Program-made: the position numbers and the translations under genes
The notes under the pieces: generated by a model
Told to the model about the DNA's origin: nothing
Database searches by the model: none
What the model saw: only the letters and a program-made list of their open reading frames with translations
In this document: piece by piece, positions 27,062 through 39,300 of the stretch
Numbering within the stretch: position 1 is the stretch's first letter
Layout: every line of letters begins with the position of its first letter
Origin: Lachnospiraceae bacterium
GTDB taxonomy: Bacteria; Bacillota; Clostridia; Lachnospirales; Lachnospiraceae
DNA length: 64,000 nt
Assembly: GCA_017618195.1 (NCBI GenBank)
Contig: JAFZUW010000065.1
Location: forward strand, 62,001 to 126,000
Direction: 5' to 3'

Positions 27062-29938
27062 TTAAGACTTATCCATGTTCCTTTTCCGTCTCTCCTCGTC
27101 CCGCTCAAGCTGCTTGCGCAGGTATTGACCGGTATAGGATCGTTCACATTTCATGACTTCCTCCGGAGTTCCCGAAGTAATGACGGTACCGCCGCCGTCG
27201 CCGCCTTCCGGTCCGAGGTCGATGATGTAATCGGCCGTCTTAATGACGTCCAGATTATGCTCGATCACGATGACCGTATTGCCTTCCTCCGCGAATCTCC
27301 GCAGTATCCGGATCAGCTTCTCCACGTCCGCAAAATGCAGTCCCGTGGTGGGCTCATCCAGGATATACACCGTCTTTCCGGTGCTTCGTTTTGAAAGCTC
27401 CGTTGCAAGCTTTACGCGCTGTGCTTCGCCTCCGGACAGAGAGGTTGAGGGATGTCCGAGCTTCAGATATGACAATCCCACTTCGTTCAATGTTTCGATC
27501 TTCGAGCGGATCGAAGGGATTCCGGCGAAGAAAGGAACCGCTTCCTCTACCGTCATCTCGAGTACTTCGTAGATGCTCTTTCCCTTGTAGGTTGCTTCGA
27601 GCGTTTCGCGGTTGTAACGCTTTCCTCCGCACACCTCACACGGAACGTATACGTCCGGCAGGAAATTCATCTCGATCTTAATAATTCCGTCGCCCTTGCA
27701 GGCTTCGCAGCGGCCGCCCTTTACGTTAAAGCTGAACCGTCCTTTGTTGAAGCCCCTTACCTTTGCCTCCTTCGTATTTGCGAACAGGTCGCGGATCATG
27801 TCGAAGACGCCGGTGTAGGTCGCCGGGTTGCTCCGCGGGGTCTTCCCGATCGGAGACTGGTCAATGTCGATAACCTTGTCGAGCTGTTCGGTGCCGAGTA
27901 TCTCATCGTGATCGCCCGGTGACGCGATTCTTGCCCGGTTCAGTTTTCTTGCAAGAGACTTGTACAAAATCTCGTTAACAAGCGAACTCTTTCCGGAGCC
28001 TGACACACCCGTTACGCAGGTAAATACGCCGAGCGGGATGTCCACGTCGATGTTCTTGAGGTTATGCTCTCTGGCACCTTTCACGGTAATCCATCCGGTC
28101 GGTTTCTTACGCTCCGAGGGGGTAGGAATGAAGCGCCTTCCGGCCAGATAATCACCCGTGATACTGTCTTTGCAAGCCATGATGTCGGCCGCGGTACCTT
28201 CTGCGACAAGCGTCCCGCCGTGCTGTCCCGCGCCGGGTCCGATGTCCACAATCCAGTCGGCCGCAAGCATCGTATCCTCGTCATGCTCCACAACAAGGAG
28301 CGAGTTGCCGAGGTCACGAAGCCCCTTTAACGACTTCAATAGCTTGTCATTGTCCCGCTGATGCAGTCCGATACTCGGCTCGTCGAGAATGTAGGCAACG
28401 CCCACAAGTCCCGATCCGATCTGCGTCGCAAGACGGATTCGCTGTGCTTCCCCTCCCGAAAGGGATGCCGTTGCACGTGCAAGCGTCAGGTAATCAAGGC
28501 CGACGTCGCACAGGAAGCCTACTCTCGCCCTGATCTCGCGAAGCACCATTTCACCGATCTGCTGCTTCATGGGGCTGAGCTTCAGTTCCTGCAGGAATGT
28601 CCGGAGTTCGCGGATCGGCAGATTGCACACCTCGTCGATGTTCCGTTCTCCCACCGTTACGGCCAGCGCTTCCTTCCGAAGACGCTTGCCGTTACACTCC
28701 GTACACGGCTTGATCTCCATATAGCTTTCGTACTCTCTGCGCATCGATTCGGACGCGCTTTCGCGGTACCGGCGACGCACATTTTCAAGAAGCCCTTCAA
28801 ACTCCACGTGGTAAGTGCCGTGGCCGCGCTGGCTCGTGTACTCCATCGTGATCTTCTTGCCGTCCGTACCGTAGAGGATGATCTTCTTAGCCTCGTCCGA
28901 AAGCTGTTCGTAGGGCGTCTCTAAGGAGAACTTGTACTCCTTTGCAAGTCCCACGAGCATGCAGTTCGAGAAGCTCTGCGGATCGCTTGCCGAATTCCAG
29001 CCGGGGCACGCGATGGCGCCTTCCTTAAGGCTCAGACTCGGGTCCGGGATCAGCCCGGCTTCGGTAAATTCCATCGTCATACCGATACCGTGGCAGGCGG
29101 GACACGCGCCGAACGGATTGTTGAAGGAAAATGTACGCGGCTCGACCTCATCCACGGTCGTTCCGCATTCCGGACAGGCGAAGCTCTCGGAGAACCGGAG
29201 TCTCTCGCCGTCGGTCGTGTCGACATACACGAGTCCTTCGGAAAGTTTGAGCGCATTTTCCAAAGAGTCCGTAAGCCGCTTCGTGATTCCTTCACGCACA
29301 ACGAGACGGTCGATCACGATCTCGATGTTGTGCTTGCGGTTCTTGTCAAGCTTGATCTCTTCGGTGAGCTCATAAGTATTACCGTCCACAACGGCTCTTA
29401 CATAGCCGCTCTTGCCTGCCGCCTCGAGCACCTTCTGGTGCTCTCCTTTACGGCCGCGTACGACCGGGGCGAGGATCAAAATCTTCGTTCCCTCAGGGAG
29501 CGTCATGACCGAATCGGCCATCTGGTCCACGGTCTGTCTGGCAATCTCGGTTCCGCAGTTCGGGCAGTGCGGGGTACCGATGCGGGCGTACAGAAGACGA
29601 AAATAATCGTAGATCTCGGTCACGGTTCCGACGGTCGACCTCGGATTACGGTTCGTCGATTTCTGGTCAATGGAAATAGCGGGAGGAAGCCCCTCGATGC
29701 TTTCGACGTCGGGCTTCTCCATCTGTCCGAGGAACTGGCGCGCGTAGCTTGAAAGCGACTCCATGTAGCGGCGCTGTCCCTCCGCATAGATTGTGTCAAA
29801 TGCGAGCGAACTCTTGCCCGAGCCCGACAGTCCGGTCAGTACGACCAGCTCGTCCCGGGGGATGTCCACACTCAGATTCTGCAGATTGTTCTCATTCGCG
29901 CCTCTGACGCGGATGCATTTTCTCTTATCGGTATTCAT
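27062..29938 (-). CDS. uvrA: Excinuclease ABC subunit A
   Basis: 958 residues, the normal UvrA length. It has two ABC ATPase units: the first with Walker [16 protein letters not shown] near residue 35, the second with [15 protein letters not shown] near 645. ABC signature [18 protein letters not shown] and [15 protein letters not shown] are both intact. Zinc fingers show as CPNCG and CPECG in the first half and [11 protein letters not shown] with [10 protein letters not shown] in the second. It recognises bulky DNA lesions and loads UvrB. It is downstream of uvrB with a 98-base gap, so the two are probably co-transcribed leftward. No uvrC is in the window. Confidence 0.98.
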   Translation of the reverse strand: MNTDKRKCIRVRGANENNLQNLSVDIPRDELVVLTGLSGSGKSSLAFDTIYAEGQRRYMESLSSYARQFLGQMEKPDVESIEGLPPAISIDQKSTNRNPRSTVGTVTEIYDYFRLLYARIGTPHCPNCGTEIARQTVDQMADSVMTLPEGTKILILAPVVRGRKGEHQKVLEAAGKSGYVRAVVDGNTYELTEEIKLDKNRKHNIEIVIDRLVVREGITKRLTDSLENALKLSEGLVYVDTTDGERLRFSESFACPECGTTVDEVEPRTFSFNNPFGACPACHGIGMTMEFTEAGLIPDPSLSLKEGAIACPGWNSASDPQSFSNCMLVGLAKEYKFSLETPYEQLSDEAKKIILYGTDGKKITMEYTSQRGHGTYHVEFEGLLENVRRRYRESASESMRREYESYMEIKPCTECNGKRLRKEALAVTVGERNIDEVCNLPIRELRTFLQELKLSPMKQQIGEMVLREIRARVGFLCDVGLDYLTLARATASLSGGEAQRIRLATQIGSGLVGVAYILDEPSIGLHQRDNDKLLKSLKGLRDLGNSLLVVEHDEDTMLAADWIVDIGPGAGQHGGTLVAEGTAADIMACKDSITGDYLAGRRFIPTPSERKKPTGWITVKGAREHNLKNIDVDIPLGVFTCVTGVSGSGKSSLVNEILYKSLARKLNRARIASPGDHDEILGTEQLDKVIDIDQSPIGKTPRSNPATYTGVFDMIRDLFANTKEAKVRGFNKGRFSFNVKGGRCEACKGDGIIKIEMNFLPDVYVPCEVCGGKRYNRETLEATYKGKSIYEVLEMTVEEAVPFFAGIPSIRSKIETLNEVGLSYLKLGHPSTSLSGGEAQRVKLATELSKRSTGKTVYILDEPTTGLHFADVEKLIRILRRFAEEGNTVIVIEHNLDVIKTADYIIDLGPEGGDGGGTVITSGTPEEVMKCERSYTGQYLRKQLERDEERRKRNMDKS

Positions 29939-30054
29939 GAAACGGTTCTTTCTATGGTATTACGCGTCTTTCGTGACACACGGGCGGTGCCGGCAGGCGC
30001 CGAAACGTTTCTTTCCGAAGCGTCCGGCGGCAGGCGCGGTGTTCCGCGCGTCGT

Positions 30055-32037
30055 TTATGCGTTTCTGTGCTTTCGGATCTCCGCAATCTCGTCACGCAGC
30101 TCTGCCGCGCGCTCGAAATCGAGCTCGGCTGCTGCGGCGTGCATCTTGCCCGCAAGCTTCGTGATCAGTGCGTCGAGCTCCTTCACGCTCATCGATTCGT
30201 AATCCTTCTCGATGTTGTTCGTAATCTTGTCGGCCTTCTTCGAGATGCTGATCAGATCGCGCACTTCCTTGCGGATCGACTGCGGCGTGATGCCGTGCTC
30301 CTCATTATATGCCGCCTGCACTTTGCGGCGACGGTTGGTTTCATCGATTGCATAACGCATCGAATCGGTGATCGTGTCGGCGTACATGATAACGTGTCCG
30401 TCCGCATTTCTCGCTGCACGTCCGATTGTCTGAACAAGCGATGTCTTCGACCGAAGGAAGCCTTCCTTGTCGGCATCAAGAATCGCAACAAGTCCGATCT
30501 CGGGAATGTCAAGTCCCTCACGGAGCAGGTTGATTCCGACAAGCACGTCGAAACGGTCCATACGCATGTCGCGGATAATCTCACCGCGCTCGAGCGTGTC
30601 GATGTCCGAGTGCAGGTAGCGGACGCGGATGCCGACATCCTTTAAGTAGTCGGTCAGTTCCTCCGCCATGCGCTTCGTGAGCGTCGTAACGAGCACCTTA
30701 TTGTTCCTTGCGGTTTCCTTGCGTATCTCTCCGACGAGGTCGTCAATCTGCGTCTCAACCGGGCGCACGCTCACCTCCGGATCAAGAAGTCCGGTCGGAC
30801 GGATCACCTGCTCCGCGCGGAGCAGTTCGTGCGTCTCCTCATACTCGTCGGGCGTAGCCGAAACGAACAGCATCTGGTTGATCTTGCTTTCGAATTCGTC
30901 AAAGGAAAGAGGGCGATTGCATTTGGCGGAGGGCAAGCGAAATCCGTATTCTACAAGTGTAGACTTACGCGCCTGGTCACCGTTGTACATACCCCTGATC
31001 TGCGGAACCGTAATATGCGACTCATCGACGATAATCAGATAGTCATCCGGAAAATAATCCATCAGCGTGCTCGGTGAATCGGCCGGCGTATGACCCGCCA
31101 GATGCATCGAATAGTTCTCGATTCCGGAGCAGAAACCGGTCTCGCGGAGCATCTCGAGGTCATACCTCGTCCGCTCGTTGATTCGCTGTGCCTCGATGTA
31201 TTTTTCTTCACGCTGGAAATAGTCCACGCGCTCCGCAAGCTCTGCCTCGATGTTCTTAAGCGCCTGTTCGCGGTGCTCGGGATTGACTACGTAATGGGAG
31301 GCGGGAAATACGACCATATGCTGCAGTTCCGCCTTCACGGCACCGCGCAGTGCGTCGATCAATCGGATCCGGTCAACCTCGTCACCGAAGAACTCCACCC
31401 GGTATGCTTCGCCGTCGCCGCCCGCGATCGGGTATATCTCGACAACGTCGCCGCGCACGCGGAACGTACCGCGCCGGAAATCCATATCGCTTCGGGTGTA
31501 CTGCATGTCAACGAGCCGCTCAAGCACGTTGTCGCGGTCCCTCTTCATGCCGGGACGCAAAGAAAGCGTCATGTTCTGGTAATCGATCGGGCTGCCGAGT
31601 CCGTAGATGCACGAAACCGAAGCCACAACGATCACGTCGCGCCGCTCCGTAAGGGCCGCGGTCGCGGAATGGCGCAGCCGGTCAATCTCCAGATTGACGT
31701 CCGCGTCCTTCTCAATGTACGTGTCCGATGAGGGCACATACGCTTCCGGCTGGTAATAATCGTAATAGCTTACGAAATACTCGACGGCGTTGTCGGGGAA
31801 GAACTCCTTGAACTCGCCGTAAAGCTGCGCCGCAAGCGTTTTATTGTGGGATATGATCAAGGTCGGGCGCTGAAGCGCCTGGATGATATTGGCCATCGTG
31901 AAGGTCTTGCCGGAACCGGTAACGCCGAGAAGCGTTTCAAACTGGTTTCCCTCGCGAAACCCTTCGACAAGCTTTGCGATTGCCTCCGGCTGGTCACCGG
32001 TCGGGGCAAACGGCGCTTTCAGTTGAAACTGTCCCAT
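30055..32037 (-). CDS. uvrB: Excinuclease ABC subunit B
   Basis: 660 residues. It has Walker [15 protein letters not shown] near residue 38, the Tyr-rich beta-hairpin [19 protein letters not shown] used to clamp DNA, helicase motifs through [14 protein letters not shown] and [17 protein letters not shown], and the C-terminal UVR coiled coil ([20 protein letters not shown]) that contacts UvrC. The start is ATG 32037 with AGAGGA seven bases upstream; a GTG at 32055 is in frame but has no better site. It lies upstream of uvrA and 93 bases after prfB. Confidence 0.98.
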   Translation of the reverse strand: MGQFQLKAPFAPTGDQPEAIAKLVEGFREGNQFETLLGVTGSGKTFTMANIIQALQRPTLIISHNKTLAAQLYGEFKEFFPDNAVEYFVSYYDYYQPEAYVPSSDTYIEKDADVNLEIDRLRHSATAALTERRDVIVVASVSCIYGLGSPIDYQNMTLSLRPGMKRDRDNVLERLVDMQYTRSDMDFRRGTFRVRGDVVEIYPIAGGDGEAYRVEFFGDEVDRIRLIDALRGAVKAELQHMVVFPASHYVVNPEHREQALKNIEAELAERVDYFQREEKYIEAQRINERTRYDLEMLRETGFCSGIENYSMHLAGHTPADSPSTLMDYFPDDYLIIVDESHITVPQIRGMYNGDQARKSTLVEYGFRLPSAKCNRPLSFDEFESKINQMLFVSATPDEYEETHELLRAEQVIRPTGLLDPEVSVRPVETQIDDLVGEIRKETARNNKVLVTTLTKRMAEELTDYLKDVGIRVRYLHSDIDTLERGEIIRDMRMDRFDVLVGINLLREGLDIPEIGLVAILDADKEGFLRSKTSLVQTIGRAARNADGHVIMYADTITDSMRYAIDETNRRRKVQAAYNEEHGITPQSIRKEVRDLISISKKADKITNNIEKDYESMSVKELDALITKLAGKMHAAAAELDFERAAELRDEIAEIRKHRNA

Positions 32038-32130
32038 ACCTATTCCTCTCTTCACGCAATACGGCTGACCGGCATCTCCGGATGCTCCCGATGCTCGGCA
32101 CGCTGCCGCTGCCGGCTGCTGCCTGCCGGC

Positions 32131-33258
32131 TTATTCTTCTCCTTTGGCGGTGCCTCCCGTTGCGAGCCACTTCAGATAGCCGTTGATGAACGGGTCGAGG
32201 TTTCCGTCGAGCACGCTCTGCGCGTTGCCGACTTCGACCGCCGTACGGGTGTCCTTAACCATTGTGTAAGGCTGCAGGACGTAGGAACGGATCTGGCTTC
32301 CGAAGTCGATTCCGCGAACCTCGCCGCGGATGCCGGACGTCTTGTCCTCCGCCTCCTGCTGCTTCAACAGATACAGCTTCGCCTTCAGCATCTGCATCGC
32401 CTTGTCCTTGTTCTGGAACTGGCTCCGCTCGTTCTGACACTGCACCACGATGCCGGTCGGCAGGTGCGTGATACGGATTGCCGAAGACGTTTTATTGATG
32501 TGCTGACCGCCCGCACCGCTTGAATGGTACGTGTCGATCCGCAGGTCCTTCTCGTTGATCTCAACGTCGAGATCGTCCTCAATGTCCGGCATGACATCGC
32601 ATGAGACAAATGAGGTCTGTCTCTTGTTGTTCGCATTGAACGGGCTCAGTCTGACAAGCCGGTGTACGCCGTGCTCGCTCTTAAGATGTCCGTATGCGTT
32701 CGTGCCGTTTACCTGGAACGTAACCGCCTTGATCCCGGCTTCGTCGCCGTCCTGGTAGTCAAGCGTCTCGACCGTGTAGCCCTTCTTCTGCGCGTACTTC
32801 TGGTACATGCGGTAAAGCATGCTCGCCCAGTCGCAGCTCTCGGTGCCGCCGGCACCTGCGTGGAGGGTAACGATCGCATTTTCCTTATCGTAGGGACCGG
32901 AAAGGAGCGTCTCCAGACGGAGGTCGTCAAGCGTCGTCGTGAACTCGTCGAGCTCGGCCTGGATCTCGGGGATCATCTCGGGGTCGTTCTCTTCGTAACC
33001 CATCTCAATGAGCGCCTCGATATCCTCATACTGACGCTGCAGCTTCTGATAGCCTTCGACCGTCTGCTTGAGCTCGTTCAGCTCGCGGGAGCTCTTCTGC
33101 GCCCGCTCCACATTGTCCCAGAACCCGGGGGACTCAAGAAGTCCCGAGAGCTCCTCAATCTTTCTTGTCTTCGCCTCGAGCTCGAGCGAATCGCCCACTT
33201 CCTTGAGCGGCTGCTTGTAAGCCCCGAGCGTTGCTTTCATCTGATCTAATTCAATCAT
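32131..33258 (-). CDS. prfB: Peptide chain release factor 2
   Basis: 375 residues. It has the RF2 tripeptide region VRLSPFNANNKRQTSF (SPF), which reads UGA/UAA, and the catalytic SGAGGQHINKTSSAIR (GGQ). The start is ATG 33258, with GGGAGA six bases upstream. Unusually, the reading frame is continuous from the start: residues MKATLGAYKQPLKEVGDSLE run straight through the place where most bacterial prfB genes have an in-frame UGA and a programmed +1 shift. Autoregulation by frameshifting therefore appears to be lost. It lies between secA and uvrB on the same strand. Confidence 0.96.
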   Translation of the reverse strand: MIELDQMKATLGAYKQPLKEVGDSLELEAKTRKIEELSGLLESPGFWDNVERAQKSSRELNELKQTVEGYQKLQRQYEDIEALIEMGYEENDPEMIPEIQAELDEFTTTLDDLRLETLLSGPYDKENAIVTLHAGAGGTESCDWASMLYRMYQKYAQKKGYTVETLDYQDGDEAGIKAVTFQVNGTNAYGHLKSEHGVHRLVRLSPFNANNKRQTSFVSCDVMPDIEDDLDVEINEKDLRIDTYHSSGAGGQHINKTSSAIRITHLPTGIVVQCQNERSQFQNKDKAMQMLKAKLYLLKQQEAEDKTSGIRGEVRGIDFGSQIRSYVLQPYTMVKDTRTAVEVGNAQSVLDGNLDPFINGYLKWLATGGTAKGEE

Positions 33259-33446
33259 GTTGATTCTCCCATCGTTGTATGTGAAGGTCCGTCGCGGCGC
33301 GAGGACTGTTTGAGCGAAGCGGGTTCCGAAACGGCGCTCTCGCATATGAGAGCTCATCCGCGCTTAGAACACACTAAGAGCCCGCGGGCTCAGGCATGTT
33401 CCATGGAACTATTCACTCCGCAGAAGCGGAAGTCTTCACATCATCG

Positions 33447-36041
33447 TCACTTCAGAGAGTCTTTCTTCATGCAGCAGAATTTGTACTTCTTGCCGCTGCC
33501 GCAAGGACAGGGATCGTTCGGCATGATCTTCTTCGAAGCACGGCGCACGGGCTCGCGGGACGAGGTGTCGTCCTTGTTCGTTCCGGTAACCTTGGCAACC
33601 TCTTCACGCTCAACCTTCTCCTGCACGCGGATGTGCATGAGTGCGCGGACGGTGTCCTCGGCAATCGCGTCGGTCATCTCGTTGAACATGTCATAACCCT
33701 GGAACTTATATTCCTGAACCGGATCTCTCTGGCCGAAGGACTGCAGGCCGATACCCTGCTTCAGCTGTTCCATGTCATCTATGTGGTTCATCCATTTGCG
33801 GTCAATCGCACGAAGAAGGAATACACGCTCAACCTCACGGAACTGGTCAACACTGCCGTCGCCGACGGGGATGAACTGCTCTTCCTGCTCTTTATAACGC
33901 TTCTCAATCGCTTCCTCGAGGGTTGCGATGATCTCTTTGTTCTTCATGCCGCCGAGCGACTCAACGGTATATCCGTCAACCGGAATATCGAAGATACCGG
34001 CAACCTCGGTCTTGAATGCGCCGAGATCCCATTCCTCCGGAACGACGTCTTCGTTGATATAGGTGCTTACGAGCTTCTCCAGCGTACGCTTTGCCATCAT
34101 CATGATGTTTTCACGCATGTTCTCGCCGTCCAGAACCTTGCGGCGCTCTGCGTAAATGATCTCACGCTGCTCGTTGTTTACGCGGTCATACTCAAGCAGG
34201 CTCTTACGAATACCGAAGTTGTTATCCTCAATCTTCTTCTGCGCACGCTCGATAACGTTCGAGAGCATCTTGTGATGGATTTCCTGACCGTCATCAAGGC
34301 CGAGCGTCTTGAAGATGCCCATCATACGCTCGGAACCGAACAGACGCATCAGATCGTCTTCAAGCGAGATGTAGAAGCGGGATTCACCGGGGTCGCCCTG
34401 ACGACCGGAACGTCCGCGCAGCTGGTTATCGATACGTCTCGATTCGTGACGCTCCGTACCGATGATCTTCAGACCGCCGAGCTCCAGAACGCCTTCGCCG
34501 AGCTTAATATCGGTACCACGGCCGGCCATGTTGGTTGCGATCGTTACGGCGCCCTTCTGACCTGCGTCCGCAATGATCTCGGCCTCTATTTCATGGAACT
34601 TCGCGTTCAGCACTTTATGAGGGATGTTTCTCTTACGAAGCGCGTCGCTGATTGTCTCGGATGCTTCGATCGTAATCGTTCCGACAAGCACCGGCTGGCC
34701 GATCTGATGTGCTTCCACAACCGCATCGACGATAGCGTTCAGCTTTTCCCTCTTGGTACGGTATACGGCGTCCTCATGGTCGATACGCGCGATCGGCTTG
34801 TTGGTCGGGATGCAGACTACGTCCATTCCGTAAATCTCACGGAATTCGCGTTCCTCGGTCTGCGCCGTACCAGTCATACCGCACTTCTTTTCGTATTTGT
34901 TGAAATAGTTCTGAAGGGTAATCGTTGCGAGCGTCTTGCTCTCACGCTTAACCTTAACATGCTCTTTCGCTTCAATCGCCTGATGAAGTCCGTCGCTGTA
35001 ACGGCGGCCCGGAAGAATACGTCCGGTAAAGTCATCGACGATCAGGACCTCGTCGTCCTTAACCACGTAGTCGTGGTCTCTCTGGAACAGGTTGTGCGCC
35101 TTCAGAGCGAGGTTTACGTTGTGCTGGATCTCAAGGTTCTCGGCATCGGCAAGGTTGTCGATACGGAAGAACTGCTCTACCTTGTGAACACCCTGCTCGG
35201 TAAGGTTAACCGTACGCTCTTTCTCGTTTACGACAAAGTCGCCGGTCTCTTCGCCCTGCTCGCCCATGATGATGTCCATCTTGCTGAGCTCGGTCTCGGT
35301 ACCTTTCTGGAGCTGACGGACAAGGATGTCGGCAACTTCGTAAAGCTTCGTCGACTTTCCGCTCTGTCCGGAAATGATAAGAGGCGTTCTCGCTTCATCG
35401 ATCAAAATGGAGTCGACCTCATCGATTACGGCAAATGCAAGGTCTCTCATGACAAGGCGCTCTTTGTAAATAACCATGTTGTCACGGAGGTAGTCAAAAC
35501 CGAACTCGTTGTTCGTACCGTAAGTGATGTCGCATGCGTACTGCGCGCGGCGCTCGTCGTTGTCCATGTGGTTTAAGATACATCCGACGGTCAGACCGAG
35601 GAAACGATGGATCTGCCCCATCCAATCCGAGTCACGCTTTGCCAGATAATCGTTGACCGTTACAACGTGTACGCCTCTGCCGGTAAGGGCATTCAAATAT
35701 ACCGGAAAAGTAGCCACCAACGTTTTACCTTCACCGGTTTTCATCTCGGCGATACGGCCCTGGTGCAGTACGATACCGCCGATCAGCTGTACGCGGAACG
35801 CGCGCTGTCCGAGCGTTCTCTTACCTGCCTCACGAACGGTTGCAAATGCTTCCGGCAGAATGTCATCCAGCGTCTCGCCGTTTGCAAGGCGTTCCCGGAA
35901 TTCCACTGTTTTATGTGCAAGCTGCTCATCGCTCAGCTTTTCATACTCCGGTTCAAGTGCTTCTATCCGGTCCACAATAGGATTGATGCGCTTCAGCTCA
36001 TGATCGCTGTGTGTTCCGAATATCTTAGTAATAAGTCCCAT
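33447..36041 (-). CDS. secA: Preprotein translocase ATPase SecA
   Basis: 864 residues. It has Walker [21 protein letters not shown], Walker B-like [20 protein letters not shown], the preprotein cross-linking domain after about residue 225, [12 protein letters not shown], and [15 protein letters not shown]. The C-terminal tail is the zinc-binding SEC-C motif ([16 protein letters not shown]), which contacts SecB or ribosomes. It drives post-translational export through SecYEG, which the many secreted proteins here require. It has its own promoter at 36125-36153 and an 84-base leader. Confidence 0.98.
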   Translation of the reverse strand: MGLITKIFGTHSDHELKRINPIVDRIEALEPEYEKLSDEQLAHKTVEFRERLANGETLDDILPEAFATVREAGKRTLGQRAFRVQLIGGIVLHQGRIAEMKTGEGKTLVATFPVYLNALTGRGVHVVTVNDYLAKRDSDWMGQIHRFLGLTVGCILNHMDNDERRAQYACDITYGTNNEFGFDYLRDNMVIYKERLVMRDLAFAVIDEVDSILIDEARTPLIISGQSGKSTKLYEVADILVRQLQKGTETELSKMDIIMGEQGEETGDFVVNEKERTVNLTEQGVHKVEQFFRIDNLADAENLEIQHNVNLALKAHNLFQRDHDYVVKDDEVLIVDDFTGRILPGRRYSDGLHQAIEAKEHVKVKRESKTLATITLQNYFNKYEKKCGMTGTAQTEEREFREIYGMDVVCIPTNKPIARIDHEDAVYRTKREKLNAIVDAVVEAHQIGQPVLVGTITIEASETISDALRKRNIPHKVLNAKFHEIEAEIIADAGQKGAVTIATNMAGRGTDIKLGEGVLELGGLKIIGTERHESRRIDNQLRGRSGRQGDPGESRFYISLEDDLMRLFGSERMMGIFKTLGLDDGQEIHHKMLSNVIERAQKKIEDNNFGIRKSLLEYDRVNNEQREIIYAERRKVLDGENMRENIMMMAKRTLEKLVSTYINEDVVPEEWDLGAFKTEVAGIFDIPVDGYTVESLGGMKNKEIIATLEEAIEKRYKEQEEQFIPVGDGSVDQFREVERVFLLRAIDRKWMNHIDDMEQLKQGIGLQSFGQRDPVQEYKFQGYDMFNEMTDAIAEDTVRALMHIRVQEKVEREEVAKVTGTNKDDTSSREPVRRASKKIMPNDPCPCGSGKKYKFCCMKKDSLK

Positions 36042-36337
36042 TCTAGTCTCTTCCTTCCCTCAGAAATACTGCTTTCGTCCCCCGCTCAGGACGCGGGAGA
36101 CCATATGAACCCATATTCCGTGTTATTATACCACTTTGTGCACTATAAGGCAACTGAATTCTTTCTGCGGGGCGGGCCGGAAGCCCGTCTGACAGGTTCT
36201 GCGTCAGTGTTTCTCAACACGCACATTCCGTAAGCCTCCCCGAAACGCGGCAATCCCGCCGGAATCACCGGCGGGACTGCATTTTAACTTTGTTTTTGAT
36301 TGTTGATAAGTTGTGGATAATCTTAATTTGCTACGAA
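36042..36337. other. Intergenic region between secA and the HD-GYP gene
   Basis: The 296 bases contain the secA promoter and a perfect nine-base inverted repeat TCCCGCCGG/CCGGCGGGA (36254-36262 with 36268-36276). On the + strand this repeat is followed by T-rich sequence, but no + strand gene ends here. On the minus strand, where the HD-GYP gene ends, no T run follows. I see no reading frame or RNA gene. Confidence 0.5.
36125..36153 (-). promoter_or_regulatory. secA promoter
   Basis: Minus strand: -35 TTGCCT (36148-36153), 17-base spacer, -10 TATAAT (36125-36130). The leader before the secA ATG can form a short CCCGC/GCGGG hairpin around 36080-36100. Confidence 0.75.
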
Positions 36338-39300
36338 CTACGATTTGTCTGCAGGCTTGTCCTTCGGAGCTTCCCCGGCAGGCTTCTCTTCGTCTGCGGC
36401 AGGCTCCTTGGGTGCCTCGGCATCGGCTCCTTCAGCGGGCTTCGCTACTGCCTCGGCATCGTCCTTCTTCGGCAGTTCTTCTGCAGGTTTCGTCTCTGCT
36501 TCCTCCGCCTTCTTCTCCGCAGCTTCCCCCTTATTCAGCGTCTTATGGATGTTGTTGATATCCTCGGTCGTGCCGCCGCCGACATCGTCGGGCGCGCGGA
36601 ATTCGCCTCTGTCCACAAGTCTTAAGAACGCCTCGACAACGTCCTTTTCAAGCTGTGTCCCGGCACCGTCGCGGATGATCGAAACCGCCTTCTCGAAGTT
36701 CATTCTCTTCCGGTACGGACGGTCGGAATACATTGCGTCAAATGTGTCCGCCACCGCGATAATCTGCGCCACGCGTGGGATTTCGTCGCCCTTGAGTCCC
36801 TTCGGGTATCCTTTTCCGTCCGGGCGCTCATGGTGCGCCGCCGCGCCGATCGCCAGCTCGGGCATGATCGAAATGTCTTTCAGAACGTTATATCCGCGCG
36901 AGGAATGCGACTTGATGATCGCGAATTCTTCGTCGGTCAGCTTGCCCTGCTTATTCAGCACTGCAGCCGGCACGCCGATCTTACCGATATCGTGCAGAAG
37001 CGCAATGCGGTGGTATTTGATGACATCCTCGTCGCTGTATCCGAGTTCCTTCGCGAGCATGCTCGTGTAATCCGCAACGCGGAAGGAATGACCGTTCGTG
37101 TAACGGTCTTTCATATCGATTGTCTTCGCGAATGCTTCAATCATCTCGGTGATGAAGATCTGCTGCTGTTTCTCTCGTTCCACATACTTGCGGATCTTCC
37201 TGCGGACATACAGGAATATGATCCACGCCGCGAGACCGAAGGTCGCGCTTGCCGCCATCAGCCGGAACCAGTACGTTTCGTAAAACGCCTTTTCCTTCGT
37301 GATCTTGACCGAAATATCGGTCTTCGTGTCGCTCAGGATATCGATCATGTGCATCTCAAAATAGTAGATGCCTCCGCGCAGGTTCGTATAGTCGAGCGGA
37401 ACGAGTTCGCTCCGCATCATCGTCTTATAATTCTTCTCGACGCCCTTCAGCCGGTAGGAAATGACCGGATTGATCAGCGAATAGTTGAAGATATGGCAAT
37501 GGATCGTGAGTTTCTTCACATTTGCCGGAATCACGAACGAGCCGTCCGGCTCCGGATAGTAGATGACGCCCTCCGCCTCGATGTAGGAAACCGCCGCTTT
37601 CGGCTGCTCTACCGCGTCAAATGCGCGCTCGATGTTCACCTTTGCCACGCCCTTGGAGCACGCGATGTAAAGGTCGCCGTCTTCGGTCAGGTCGCTGTAA
37701 GAGTTGGACATCGGAATACACGGCAGACCGTTTTCGCGGCCGAAATAGATCGTGTCAAATTCGCCGTTCTTGAGCATCTCGGCGGCGCTCGCCACATAGA
37801 TACCGTTGCTGCTCATGATCCACACTTCGTCCTTGCTGTTGATGTAAAGGTCGAAGTTGTTTGAGTACGGAAATTGCTGAATGGTCTGTATCCGCATATT
37901 CGCGTCGGCAAATGCGAGCGAGTTGCTTGTTACGATCCAGTAAATATCCCTCGTCGAATCCTTTTTGATACGCATGATAACGCCCGAGTTAAGCCCGTCC
38001 GCGGTTCCGTAATGCCTTGTTTCTTCCCCGTCGATCACATAGATTCCGTCGCCGTCGGTACCGATCAGAATTTCTCCGTTCACGCCTTCCTCAACGGTCA
38101 GAACCTCTGTGTTCTCAACACCGTAGCTCTCGTTATAAATCTCTTTGATCTCATCCCCGACGATGCGCACAACGCCGCCCGTACAGGCGACAAGAATCGA
38201 TCCGTCGGCGCACTCACGGATTGTACGGATACGCGACGACGGCATTCCGTCGCTCTTTTTGAAGAACACCGCATGCCCGTTATAGTATCGGATCAAACCG
38301 TAATCGTCACTGTATGTGGAAATCCAGACGCGGTCCTTGCTGTCGCGGATGACGGAGCGGATACGGACCCCGTATAGGGTTCCGACCAGTTCCCGGGCAT
38401 CTATCGGTTTGCCGGAAGCGTCTACCGCATCTTCCAGGAACAGTTTGCCGAGTTTTCCGCTGTTGTTTAAAACAAGCAGGCCGTTTTCCGTGCCGAGAAG
38501 CACGCGGTTTCTGTATACACATGCCGAGTTTACGACGATTTTCTCGTCATCCACTCCGAGCTGCTTGAGTTCGTCCCGGTACTGCTTCAGCACGTTCGTG
38601 AAACGGTTCGGAACGACCTTCATGACGCCCTGACTCGAAGACGCGAACCAAAGGTTTCCCGCATAATCCTGATGCACGTTTTCAATGGAGTTCGTGAGCG
38701 GGCTGCCCTGCAGAATACGGATGTGGCTGCCGTCCAAAACGCCGGTTCCGCCGTTGTCCGCGCATACCCACAGGCTGCCTCCGACCTTTGACATTGAGTT
38801 GATGTGTACAAGCGGGGAAACATCGTAGGCCTCCATGTCCTCCGTTCCGCCCGTAATGTTCACGCGGTAGATCATCGATTCTTCGGTTCCGAGATATACG
38901 TATCCGGGCGCATCCGGATCCGGGAATATGCTGGAAATGACCTCATCGATACCGAGCTTGCTGACATACTGGTAGCCTTGCATTTGTCCCTTCTCAACAA
39001 GCGTAAAGATCTCACCCTTCTGCGTGAGTCCGTACACGACACCGTCCGCACCGGTGCTGATGTCGCGGATATACTGGCCTTTGATGACATAATGATCGAC
39101 GATCTGCAGATCCATATCCGTGTTGATACGGGCAATACCCTTGGCCATCGCGATATAGATGCTGCCGTCCGCCGCTTCCGTGATTCCGCGGATCGTGTCC
39201 GAAGTCATGCCGTCCTTCATACGGTAATACCTGGTCTTGTTCCGCTCGATTACGGCAACACCCGCATCGTTGGTTCCGACCCAGAGACGGTCCTTGCTGT

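Noticed and set aside
33396-35576. 726-codon open frame on the + strand opposite secA
   Set aside because: It is a shadow of the secA coding frame in G+C-rich codons; it has no ribosome binding site or recognisable domain, and secA is complete on the other strand.
36254-36276. Terminator for the HD-GYP gene
   Set aside because: The hairpin is strong, but no T run follows on the minus strand; the T-rich side faces a strand without a gene.
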